Both the position numbers and the translations under genes were made by a program. From Candidatus Aalborgicola lynettensis (lineage in GTDB: Bacteria; Pseudomonadota; Gammaproteobacteria; Burkholderiales; Burkholderiaceae_C), in contig JADJZE010000001.1 in NCBI GenBank assembly GCA_016719405.1, positions 248,001 through 312,000 of the forward strand: a stretch of 64,000 bases of DNA. Reading direction: 5' to 3'. Positions 1 to 7,451 of this stretch are shown piece after piece. The first letter of the stretch is position 1, and each line of letters opens with the position of its first letter. The notes beneath the pieces were generated by a model. The model was not told where the DNA came from. It ran no database searches and was given only the letters and a program-made list of their open reading frames with translations.

Positions 1-381
1 TCCTGCGTGCTGCGGGTGTCCAACGGCCTGCAAACGGCACTGCTGGTGGGCGACATTGAGCAGCCCCAGGAGGCGAGATTGGTCGAACGTGGGGTGCCAT
101 TGCAGGCGCAGGTGCTGCTGGTGCCCCACCACGGCAGCAAAACCTCCAGCAGTGCGGCGTTTCTGGATGCGGTGGCGCCGCAGTGGGCACTGGTGCAAAG
201 CGGCTACCGCAACCGCTTTGCCCACCCGGCCGCAGAGGTGCTGGCACGCTACCAGGCGCGCCGCATTGCGGTGGTCGATTCGCCGCACTGTGGTGCCGCC
301 ACCTGGCAATCCACCGCGCCGAACCAGATGCGTTGTGAACGGGTGCAGGCGCGCCGGTACTGGCACCACCAGGTGCCGTGA
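1..381 (+). CDS. comEC: ComEC/Rec2 DNA-uptake channel, C-terminal end (partial)
   Basis: The frame is open from the first base, so the gene begins before the window; only the last 126 residues are present. They match the C-terminal metallo-beta-lactamase-like domain of ComEC, the inner-membrane channel that carries single-stranded DNA into the cytoplasm in competence. Visible landmarks are LLVGDIE, VLLVPHHGSKTSSS (the PHHGS motif typical of ComEC) and ALVQSGYRNRFAHP. The membrane Competence domain lies outside the window. The assignment rests on these motifs and is fairly firm. Confidence 0.85.
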   Translation, partial: SCVLRVSNGLQTALLVGDIEQPQEARLVERGVPLQAQVLLVPHHGSKTSSSAAFLDAVAPQWALVQSGYRNRFAHPAAEVLARYQARRIAVVDSPHCGAATWQSTAPNQMRCERVQARRYWHHQVP

Positions 382-498
382 ATCACTCCCCAGAGTGGGG
401 CCTTGGCCGCAGCGTTGCCGCAGCGGACACTTGCTGAACCTAGAATGCCTTTCTGGTAGCAACGGCTGTATGGCCCCAGCGGGCAAAGAGGTAATTTT

Positions 499-1699
499 GT
501 GAACACCATCGACTCCATCGCATCCCGTCTGGCCGAATTTTCCGCGCTGCGGCGCGACCTGCACGCCCACCCGGAACTGTGTTTTGAAGAGCGGCGCACG
601 GCCGACGTGGTGGCACGCAAACTGACCGAATGGGGCATTCCCGTCCACCGCGGCATGGGCACCACCGGGGTGGTAGGCATCGTGCACGGGCGTGACCGCG
701 GCGCGAGTGGGCGCGCTGTGGGCTTGCGCGCCGACATGGACGCGCTGCCCATGCAAGAGTTCAACCAGTTTGCCCATGCCAGCCAGCACGCCGGCAAGAT
801 GCACGCCTGCGGCCACGACGGCCACACCACCATGCTGCTGGCCGCGGCCCAGTATTTGGCACAGCACCGCGACTTTGATGGCACGGTGTACCTGATTTTT
901 CAACCCGCCGAGGAGGGTGGTGGTGGCGCCCGCGTAATGATTCGCGATGGCCTGTTTACCCAGTTCCCCATGCAGGCGGTGTTTGGCATGCACAACTGGC
1001 CGGGCGGCTCTGTCGGCAGTTTTGCGGTCAGCCCCGGGCCGGTCATGGCGTCCAGCAACGAATTCAAAATCACCATCCGCGGCAAGGGTGGCCATGCCGC
1101 CATGCCCCACACCGGCATCGACCCGGTGCTGGTGGCCTGCCAGATGGTGCAGGCCTTTCAAACCATCATCAGCCGCAACAAAGAAGCCGGTGGACGCGGG
1201 CGTCATCTCCGTCACCATGGTCCACGCCGGTGAAGCCACCAACGTGGTGCCCGATGCCTGTGAGCTGCAGGGCACGGTGCGCACCTTCAGTGTGGAGGTG
1301 CTCGACCTGATCGAGCAACGCATGCGCGATGTGGCCCAGCACACCTGTGCGGCGTTTGGTGCGCAGTGTGTGTTTGAATTTGCGCGCAACTACCCGCCCA
1401 CCATCAATTCAGGGCCCGAGGCCGACTTTGCGCGCCAGGTTATGGTGGATTTGGTGGGGCCTGAGCGCGTCATGGCCCAAGAACCCACCATGGGCGCAGA
1501 AGATTTTGCCTACATGCTGCAGGCCAAACCCGGCGCGTATTGTTTTATTGCCAACGGCGAGGGCGACCACCGCACCCTGGGCCATGGTGGTGGGCCCTGC
1601 ACGCTGCACAACCCCAGTTACGACTTCAATGACGAATTGATCCCTCTGGGCGCCACCTACTGGGTGCAACTCGCCCGCCGATGGCTTGCAGCAGACTGA
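499..1699 (+). pseudogene. M20-family amidohydrolase (hippurate/N-acyl-amino-acid hydrolase type), frameshifted
   Basis: Zinc-dependent amidohydrolase that would release an amino acid or carboxylate from an N-acyl substrate. It starts at GTG 499 with AGAGG upstream. M20 motifs run in order: MHACGHDGHTTM (metal ligands), QPAEEGGGGA, MHNWPG, GGHAAMPHTGIDP and PTMGAEDFAYM. The first part is read in the frame of 499 to about 1180 and the rest in the next frame. Removing one A from the AAA at about 1180-1182 restores SRNKKPVDAGVISVT and gives a normal protein of about 399 residues. Since no domain is missing, either a recent frameshift or a homopolymer base-call error fits. The exact substrate cannot be told. 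Confidence 0.8.
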
Positions 1700-1800
1700 C
1701 GACGCACGGGTTTTTCTGCCATTTTTCTGCCACCATCTGGCGATAACGCGGCTCATAATAGCCGCCAGAAAACGCGATAAACAGCCTTTCGAGGATCGGT

Positions 1801-2703
1801 ATGCAGAAAACAGCAGTCTCCACGTCACCTACCCAAAGCGCCGTGCCCCGTGCGCCGCAGACTGAGCCCGCCAAGGCAGCCGCGCCTTTGCGTGAAATGG
1901 TTATCCCGGCGTGCCCTGAGTTGCTGGTGGCCTTGCGCAAGGAGATGAGCAAGGAAGACCCCGACCCCCAGGTGGTGGCCAGCATTGCCAGCCGTGATGT
2001 GGCCATGTCCGCCGCCCTGCTGCGCACCGCCAACGCCCCGTACTACGCCCGTTCGCGCGCCGCCACGTCGGTGTCCGAGGCGCTGGGCATGCTGGGGGTG
2101 CGCATGGCCGAAAAACTGCTCACCGCCATATTGATGCGCCAGGCTGTTGGCACCAATTCCCCCGTGTTGGCACATTTTTGGGACACCTCCACCCGCCGCG
2201 CGCTGGCCATGACGCACATTGCCCGCCAGTTGTTCGGTGTGGACGCCGAGTTGGCCTACACCTGCGGTTTGTTCTGCCATGTGGGCATCCCCATCCTGAT
2301 GCAAGGCGTGCCAGGCTACGCGGCCACTTTGGCGCAGGCGCTGGCACAGGATGACCGCAGCTTCACCGCCACCGAAAACGCGGCCCACAAGACCGATCAC
2401 GCGGTGGTCGGCTCGCTGGTGGCGCGCACCTGGAACCTGCCTGCATCCATTGTGCAAGCCGTGCGCCTGCACCACGACTTCACTGTGCTGCAAGACACGG
2501 CAGTGGATTCCGAAGTGCGTTCGCTGGTGGCCATGGCGCTGTTGGCCGAACACCTGGTGGCCATGCACGAAGCGGCACCGGCGCAGCCGGAGTGGAAACA
2601 ATACGGCCCAGTCTGCCTGTCGTACCTCAACGTAACCAGTGGCGAGCTGGAAATCTGGCTGGATGCCTTGCACGGGCCGTTTGACAGCGTGTCGATGGGC
2701 TGA
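1801..2703 (+). CDS. HDOD domain protein
   Basis: 300 residues. After a low-complexity N-terminus (about 35 residues rich in Ala, Pro, Thr) comes an HDOD domain: VIPACPELLVALRKEM, ASRDVAMSAALLRTANAPYY, SVSEALGMLGVRMAEKLL, then an HD-like stretch with CGLFCHVGIPIL and NAAHKTDHAVVGSLVARTWNLP. HDOD proteins are related to HD hydrolases but usually lack catalysis and act in signalling, often near two-component or c-di-GMP systems. No partner gene is adjacent. It converges with ybiB across a perfect hairpin at 2755-2785. The family is certain, the role unknown. Confidence 0.85.
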   Translation: MQKTAVSTSPTQSAVPRAPQTEPAKAAAPLREMVIPACPELLVALRKEMSKEDPDPQVVASIASRDVAMSAALLRTANAPYYARSRAATSVSEALGMLGVRMAEKLLTAILMRQAVGTNSPVLAHFWDTSTRRALAMTHIARQLFGVDAELAYTCGLFCHVGIPILMQGVPGYAATLAQALAQDDRSFTATENAAHKTDHAVVGSLVARTWNLPASIVQAVRLHHDFTVLQDTAVDSEVRSLVAMALLAEHLVAMHEAAPAQPEWKQYGPVCLSYLNVTSGELEIWLDALHGPFDSVSMG

Positions 2704-2754
2704 GGGCCCGCGCTGCACACGCGCCAAGTTTGCGCAGTGAAGGGCATTACGGGC

Positions 2755-2785
2755 CGGTTCACGCGTGCGATGCCTGCGTGAACCG
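2755..2785. terminator. Hairpin between convergent HDOD gene and ybiB
   Basis: CGGTTCACGC at 2755-2764 pairs perfectly with GCGTGAACCG at 2776-2785 around an 11-base loop, in the 95-base gap between two convergent genes. Neither side carries a clear T-run, so it may be a weak bidirectional terminator or an mRNA-end stabiliser. Confidence 0.45.
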
Positions 2786-2797
2786 CCGCACCACCCC

Positions 2798-3703
2798 TTA
2801 CAGCCGCCCCAGCAAACCCACACTATGCGCCACCTGCTGGGCAATCGGCGCGGGCACGGGTTGCGTGCCGTCGAGCACGCTGCGGATGTAGGCGGCGGTG
2901 CTGGCAGCGTCGATGGCGGTGGGCAGCTCGGGCAGGGTGGCCAGGGTGCCGCTTTGGTGGGCCTGCAACTCGATGGCCTGGCCGCCCAGAAAGCCCTGCA
3001 TTTTGGGCGTGCGCCGGGCATCGGCCACGGCCTCGCCTTCGGTGCCGCGCAGCAGCAGGGCGTTGCCCCCCACCAGCGCCAGCGTGGCGGCCATGGATTC
3101 GGCGTACTCGGGGTGGGTGTAGCTGCTCACCAGCAGGCTTTTGCCCTGGCAGGGGTTGAGCAGTTTGACCAGGCTGTGGGCGCTATTGCGCACGCCAATC
3201 GTGCGGCGCACCTCCAGCAGGCGTTGCAAACCGGGTAGCAGCACCGCAGTGGGGACAAATACCACGCTGCCATTTGCTATAGGTTTGATAGCTGCTTGCG
3301 CAGGTATACCAAGCGCAAGCAGCACTTCTGACGTAAAAATACGGCTCGACTCCGTGGCCGTGCCGTGCACCAGAACCGGGCAACCCTCGCGTGCCAGCAG
3401 CAGCGCCAGCAGCGGCATGAGTCCTGGCAGTTTGCGCGCGCCGTTGTAGCTGGGGATGACCACGACAGGCCGATCGCCCACCGGGATGGCCTGGATGCGC
3501 TGCTGCGTGGCGTCCAGAAAACCCGCCATTTCCTCGGCGGTTTCGCCCTTGATGCGCATGGCCAGGCAAAAGGCGCCCATCTCCAGGTCGGTGATGCTGC
3601 CGTCCAGCACCTGGCCGAACAGGTCGGCGGCCTGTTCGCGGGTCAGGGCGCGGGCGCCGTCCTTGCCACGGCCAATTTCTTTGATGTAGTTTGCGATGCT
3701 CAT
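2798..3703 (-). CDS. ybiB: YbiB-type anthranilate phosphoribosyltransferase-like DNA-binding protein
   Basis: 301 residues from ATG 3703 (an alternative ATG at 3721 adds six residues; neither has a strong ribosome site). The N-terminus MSIANYIKEIGRGKDGARAL, then LFGQVLDGSITDLEMGAFCLAMRIKGET and VIPSYNGARKLPGL, matches YbiB/TrpD2 proteins. These have the anthranilate phosphoribosyltransferase fold but bind nucleic acid rather than act in tryptophan synthesis. YbiB-like genes often sit downstream of nasA in Burkholderiales, as here. Codons around 3270-3330 coincide with a dispersed mini-repeat, giving the sequence LLALGIPAQAAIKPIANGS where family members differ. Confidence 0.8.
   Translation of the reverse strand: MSIANYIKEIGRGKDGARALTREQAADLFGQVLDGSITDLEMGAFCLAMRIKGETAEEMAGFLDATQQRIQAIPVGDRPVVVIPSYNGARKLPGLMPLLALLLAREGCPVLVHGTATESSRIFTSEVLLALGIPAQAAIKPIANGSVVFVPTAVLLPGLQRLLEVRRTIGVRNSAHSLVKLLNPCQGKSLLVSSYTHPEYAESMAATLALVGGNALLLRGTEGEAVADARRTPKMQGFLGGQAIELQAHQSGTLATLPELPTAIDAASTAAYIRSVLDGTQPVPAPIAQQVAHSVGLLGRL
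3269..3330. repeat. Comamonadaceae-type mini-repeat inside the ybiB coding region
   Basis: GCTGCTTGCGC (3291-3301) and its exact complement GCGCAAGCAGC (3313-3323) form an 11-bp stem with an 11-base loop. The flank TTTGCTATAGGTTTGATA is shared with copies at 19628-19695 and 40334-40385. Here the element is read through in frame by ybiB. Confidence 0.75.
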
Positions 3704-3762
3704 GGCGGCATTGTCCAACACTTGGCAGCGCTACGCCGGGTGCGGCGCTGCGGTAGTGGGTT

Positions 3763-4917
3763 TTACGGCGTGAACTCCGCACTGGCGTGTGGCATCGACA
3801 AGCGCACCATGCGTTGCAGCTCGGGCACGCAAGAGCCGCAGTTGGTGCCACATTGCAGCGCCCCTTGCAGTTGCTGCAGGCGTTGGCCCTCCAACCCGGT
3901 GCAGTGCCCCAGTTGCTGGGTGATGGCGGCCTGGGTGACGTTAAAACAGGCGCAAATCTGCTTGCCGCGCGATTGCACCGCCACCGGCGCCTTGGCGCTG
4001 GGCGCCAGCAGCATGCGGCCATAGGCCTGCGAGGGCAACTCGTCCTGCAGCAGGGTGGCGATCCATTTTTCGGCGCGGGTGTCACCGGCCAGCACAAAGG
4101 CGTTGAGGCGCAATTCTTTGCCGGGCGCGGTGCTGCCCTGCGGGCGCACTTGCAACACGGCGCGGCGCTGGCCGTGTTTTTTGTCGGCATAACGCAGCAC
4201 CTCCAGACCCCCCAGGCCCAGCAAGGCTTCGATGCGCTCCAGAATGGCGTCCGCCGGTGCGTGGTGTCCGGCGGCGCGAAACAGCAGCCCGCTGCGCTCG
4301 CGACCAAACGGGGTACAGCTGGCAAAGGGAAACTGCGCCATCAGGGCCTGGAGCGCGGCACGCGCCTGCAGGGCCTGTTCCTCGGGCAACCAGGCCATGC
4401 CCACCAGCGACCACGGCAGCTCGGCCTTCAGCACCTTCACCGCCGTGTGTTTGAGCTCGGGTTGTTTGGAGCTGGGGCAATAGGCGGGGTTGGTTAGCGC
4501 GTTGACACCGGTGAGTACATTGCCGGTGCTGCTGGCGCCACTCAAGGCTTCCTGGCCCCAGTGCATGGGCAAAAAGGTTTGGCCCAGGGCCAGCGTGGGG
4601 CTGGGCTGCACCGGCACGATCAGGGAGCCACGGCGGCTGGTGACGTAGGCCAGGTCGCCCTGGCTCAGCTGGCGCTGTGCCATGTCCTGCGGGTGCATTT
4701 CCAGGCAGGGCTCGGCCACATGGCCAAACAGGCGCCCCAGGGTGCCGGTGCGGCTCATGCCGTGCCATTGGTCGCGCAGGCGCCCGGTGTTCAACGCCAG
4801 GGGGTAGCGCGGCTCGCAGGGCTCGGCCACACCCTGGTAGGCCACGTTGGCAAAGCGGGCTTTGCCGTCGGCGGTGGGGAACACGCCGTCGGTGTACAGC
4901 CGCGCGGTGCCGGTCAC
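3763..4917 (-). CDS. nasA: Assimilatory nitrate reductase, C-terminal part (second reading frame)
   Basis: 384 residues completing NasA: the molybdopterin-dinucleotide-binding region (TGTARLYTDGVFPTADGKAR, LNTGRLRDQWHGMSRTG, LEMHPQDMAQ) and a C-terminal BFD-type [2Fe-2S] domain (CACFNV about residue 305, CGTNCGSC about 355). It begins at a GTG that overlaps the stop of the upstream frame as GTGA (4914-4917). Either a one-base frameshift splits a single gene, or the two halves are translated separately by coupling. No good ribosome site precedes the GTG, which favours the frameshift. Confidence 0.85.
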   Translation of the reverse strand: MTGTARLYTDGVFPTADGKARFANVAYQGVAEPCEPRYPLALNTGRLRDQWHGMSRTGTLGRLFGHVAEPCLEMHPQDMAQRQLSQGDLAYVTSRRGSLIVPVQPSPTLALGQTFLPMHWGQEALSGASSTGNVLTGVNALTNPAYCPSSKQPELKHTAVKVLKAELPWSLVGMAWLPEEQALQARAALQALMAQFPFASCTPFGRERSGLLFRAAGHHAPADAILERIEALLGLGGLEVLRYADKKHGQRRAVLQVRPQGSTAPGKELRLNAFVLAGDTRAEKWIATLLQDELPSQAYGRMLLAPSAKAPVAVQSRGKQICACFNVTQAAITQQLGHCTGLEGQRLQQLQGALQCGTNCGSCVPELQRMVRLSMPHASAEFTP

Positions 4918-6773
4918 CCGTCCGGTGGATGGCGAAACGGTTGTGTGCTGCCGTCACTGTTTGCGGTGTGGCCTGCGCTGTGGCGGCTACCACTGCTGTC
5001 CGAGTATGCAGGGCAAGGCCACTGCTGCGGGCCTTGGGTTTCGAGCAGGGCATAGTCCAGGCCGGTGATGTCGAGGTCGCGCCCGCGGGTGGAGGCGCGG
5101 TGTTCGTTCCAGATCGACTCGGGGGTGGTGTAGGGGAATAGGCTCGGCTTTGAACCCGCAATGGGGGTCAGCGCCCAATTCGGTGCCAGGGTTGTGGTTT
5201 GGGCCGGCTGGGTGAACCCGAATTTGGATCTGACCCCCATTGCTTCCAGGCGGCGGGCAAAGTCGACCACGATAGACCAATCGGCGCGGGCGCTACCCGG
5301 CGCGGCCACCGCGGCGCGCACGCGGGAAATGCGGCGCTCACTGTTGGTGACCGTGCCGTCTTTTTCGCCCCAGGCGCTGGCCGGGAGCAACAAGTCGGCA
5401 TAGGGCGCTGTGGCGGTGGTGGCAAAGGCTTCTTGCAACACCACGAATTCGGCCCGCTCCAGCGCCCGGCGCACCGTGGCCTGGTCGGGCATGCTTTGCG
5501 CGGGGTTGGTGCAGGCAATCCACAGGGCTTTGATTTCGCCGTCGGCGGCGGCCTGGAACATCTCCACAGCGGTCTTGCCGGGCTTTTCGGGGATCGATGG
5601 CACCCCCCACAGCGCGGCCACCTCGGCGCGGTGCGCGGGGTTGGCCAGGTCGCGGTGGGCACTGAGCAGGTTGGCCAGGCCACCCACCTCGCGCCCGCCC
5701 ATGGCGTTGGGCTGACCGGTCAGCGAAAACGGGCCCGCGCCCACTTTGCCAATTTGGCCGGTGGCCAGGTGCAGGTTGATTAGCGCCGTGTTTTTGGCGG
5801 TGCCGCTGCTGGACTGGTTGAGGCCCTGGCAATACAGGCTCAAGGTGGGCGCGCGGGTGCCGCCTTTGCCCTGGTGCATGCCGGCAAACAGGCGGGTGGC
5901 CTGCAGCAGGGCTTCTTTGGTAATGCGGCAGGTGTCTGCCACCACAAACGGGTTGTAGTCGCGCAGCGTGTCTTTCAGGGCGTCAAAACCGCTGGTGTGG
6001 GCCGCCATGTAGGCCTCGTCCAGCCAGCCCTCCAGAGCCATGATGTGCAGCATGCCGTTGAACAGCATCACATCGGTGCCGGGTTGTATGGGCAGGTGCA
6101 GGTCGGCAAAGTCGGCGGTGTCGGTGCGGCGCGGGTCGCACACCACCACCCGCAGGGCCGGATTGGCTTTTTTGGCGTCTTCGATGCGCCGAAACAGAAT
6201 GGGGTGCGCGTAGGCGGTGTTGGAGCCCGCTATAAAAATGCACTGCGCGTGCGCAATGTCGTCGTAGCAGGCCGGTGGCGCATCGGCGCCCAGTGTTTGC
6301 TTGTAGCCAGCCACGGCACTGCTCATGCACAGGCGCGAGTTGGAGTCGATGTTGTTGGTGCCAATCAAGCCTTTGGCCAGCTTGTTGAAGACGTAGTAGT
6401 CCTCAGTGAGCAATTGGCCGCTGACGTAAAAACCCACGGCGTCGGGGCCATGCTGGTGGATGATGCGCGCAAATTGTGCGCTGGCGTGGTTCAGCGCGTG
6501 ATCCCATGTTACGGCCGTGGCCGCGCCACCGCGTTGCAGGCGTTGCAGCGGCGCCAGCAAGCGGGCTTGGCGCGTGATGGCGGCGCTGGCCGTCAGGTGC
6601 AGCGTGGAGCCTTTGGTACACAGGCGCCCAAAGTTGGCCGGGTGATCCGGGTCGCCGCGCACGCCGGTAATCTGGCTGCCCCTTGATTCGATGATGACGC
6701 CACAACCCACGCCGCAATAGGTGCAGGTGGAGCGGGTCTGCGTGGGGGCAGGGGCGGGCGTGTCGTCTTTCAT
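4914..6773 (-). CDS. nasA: Assimilatory nitrate reductase catalytic part (first reading frame)
   Basis: Reduces nitrate to nitrite with Mo-bis-MGD in the cytoplasm. 619 residues from ATG 6773, chosen because AAGGA lies just upstream; a longer frame to 6899 lacks such a site. The N-terminal [4Fe-4S] motif is CTYCGVGCG ... LCTKG, followed by GSNTAYAHPILFRR, PRRTDTADFADLHL, LYCQGLNQS and GREVGGLANLLS. Near residue 520 there is an unusual insert (MGVRSKFGF ... WALTPIAGSKP) that coincides with an inverted repeat at 5158-5243. The frame ends in a low-complexity linker at a TGA overlapping the next frame. It follows nirB-nirD in the same direction. Confidence 0.9.
   Translation of the reverse strand: MKDDTPAPAPTQTRSTCTYCGVGCGVIIESRGSQITGVRGDPDHPANFGRLCTKGSTLHLTASAAITRQARLLAPLQRLQRGGAATAVTWDHALNHASAQFARIIHQHGPDAVGFYVSGQLLTEDYYVFNKLAKGLIGTNNIDSNSRLCMSSAVAGYKQTLGADAPPACYDDIAHAQCIFIAGSNTAYAHPILFRRIEDAKKANPALRVVVCDPRRTDTADFADLHLPIQPGTDVMLFNGMLHIMALEGWLDEAYMAAHTSGFDALKDTLRDYNPFVVADTCRITKEALLQATRLFAGMHQGKGGTRAPTLSLYCQGLNQSSSGTAKNTALINLHLATGQIGKVGAGPFSLTGQPNAMGGREVGGLANLLSAHRDLANPAHRAEVAALWGVPSIPEKPGKTAVEMFQAAADGEIKALWIACTNPAQSMPDQATVRRALERAEFVVLQEAFATTATAPYADLLLPASAWGEKDGTVTNSERRISRVRAAVAAPGSARADWSIVVDFARRLEAMGVRSKFGFTQPAQTTTLAPNWALTPIAGSKPSLFPYTTPESIWNEHRASTRGRDLDITGLDYALLETQGPQQWPCPAYSDSSGSRHSAGHTANSDGSTQPFRHPPDG
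5158..5243. repeat. Inverted repeat (GCAATGGGGGTCAG type) inside nasA
   Basis: Left arm 5158-5183 begins GCAATGGGGGTCAG; right arm 5218-5243 ends CTGACCCCCATTGC. The two 26-base arms match with three mismatches around a 34-base centre. GGGGTCAGATCC-type sequences recur as REP-like palindromes in betaproteobacteria (recollection, not checked). It is read through in frame within nasA. Confidence 0.7.
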
Positions 6774-6937
6774 GGCATTTTCCTTGATATGCATCAATAA
6801 CTGACGCAAGGAATGTGCCAAAGAAGAGGTTTTCTCCCGAGGTTGAGAAGGCTGCAAGCGCCACAGCCCAGCATCCCCATTAATCGCTATGTTTCTCATA
6901 GCGCCCCCCGCACGCCAGATGCGCGCAAACGGGCTTT

Positions 6938-7321
6938 TTATCCCACCGCATGTTTGCAGCCCGGCCCTGCCACGGGGGCTTTCAGGTCGAGTGCGTGGCT
7001 GTCGAGTTCTTTCTGATGCAGGTGCACCACGCCGCCTTCGAGCTTGACCTGGAAGGTGGGCGTGCTGCCCTCGTCGGGGGCGGCGGCCACGCCGGTGCCC
7101 AGGCCGATGTGCCAGTTGTGCAGCGGGCAGGCTACGTGGTTGCCAAAGACGATGCCCTGGCTCAGCGGACCGCCCTTGTGGGGGCAGCGGTCGAGCAGGG
7201 CGAACACTTCGTCCTGCTCGGTGCGAAACACGGCAATGTCCATGCCCTGCTGGCGGGCGACGCAGCGTGCGCCGAGTACGGGGATGTCTTCAACGCGGCA
7301 GATGGCTTTCCATTCACTCAT
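6938..7321 (-). CDS. nirD: Nitrite reductase [NAD(P)H] small subunit
   Basis: 127 residues, Rieske-like subunit of the assimilatory nitrite reductase that takes nitrite to ammonium. MSEWKAICRVEDIPVLGARC opens the protein, and the Rieske-type motifs DRCPHKGGPLSQG and CPLHNWHIGLGTG retain the Cys-x-His and Cys-x2-His pattern. It starts at ATG 7321 with AAGGA about ten bases upstream. It lies 130 bases after nirB and 164 bases before nasA on the same strand, as expected of one transcript nirB-nirD-nasA. Confidence 0.93.
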   Translation of the reverse strand: MSEWKAICRVEDIPVLGARCVARQQGMDIAVFRTEQDEVFALLDRCPHKGGPLSQGIVFGNHVACPLHNWHIGLGTGVAAAPDEGSTPTFQVKLEGGVVHLHQKELDSHALDLKAPVAGPGCKHAVG

Positions 7322-7329
7322 TTTGCTAT

Positions 7330-7390
7330 TCCTTTTGTAGCTGTATCCGCACGACTGGCGTGCGGAAATGGCCTATTTGATCTATAAAAA
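7330..7390. repeat. Mini-repeat copy between nirB and nirD
   Basis: Contains CCGCACG (7347-7353) and CGTGCGG (7359-7365) as a stem, flanked by TTTTGTAGCTGTAT and GGCCTATTTGATCTATAAAAA. It shares CCGCACG and the GGCC-ATTTG flank with the copy at 46364-46425. It sits just upstream of the nirD start and may separate expression of nirB and nirD. Confidence 0.65.
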
Positions 7391-7451
7391 TTGGGGTGCT
7401 TAAGGGCCTTTTTGGGGCGCTTTAGCGGGCTTTTGGGAGCGCGATCGGGGT

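Noticed and set aside
4082..5161. Third minus-strand frame of 359 codons across the nasA break
   Set aside because: Arg/Pro/Ala-rich shadow frame without NasA motifs; it does not bridge the two nasA parts.
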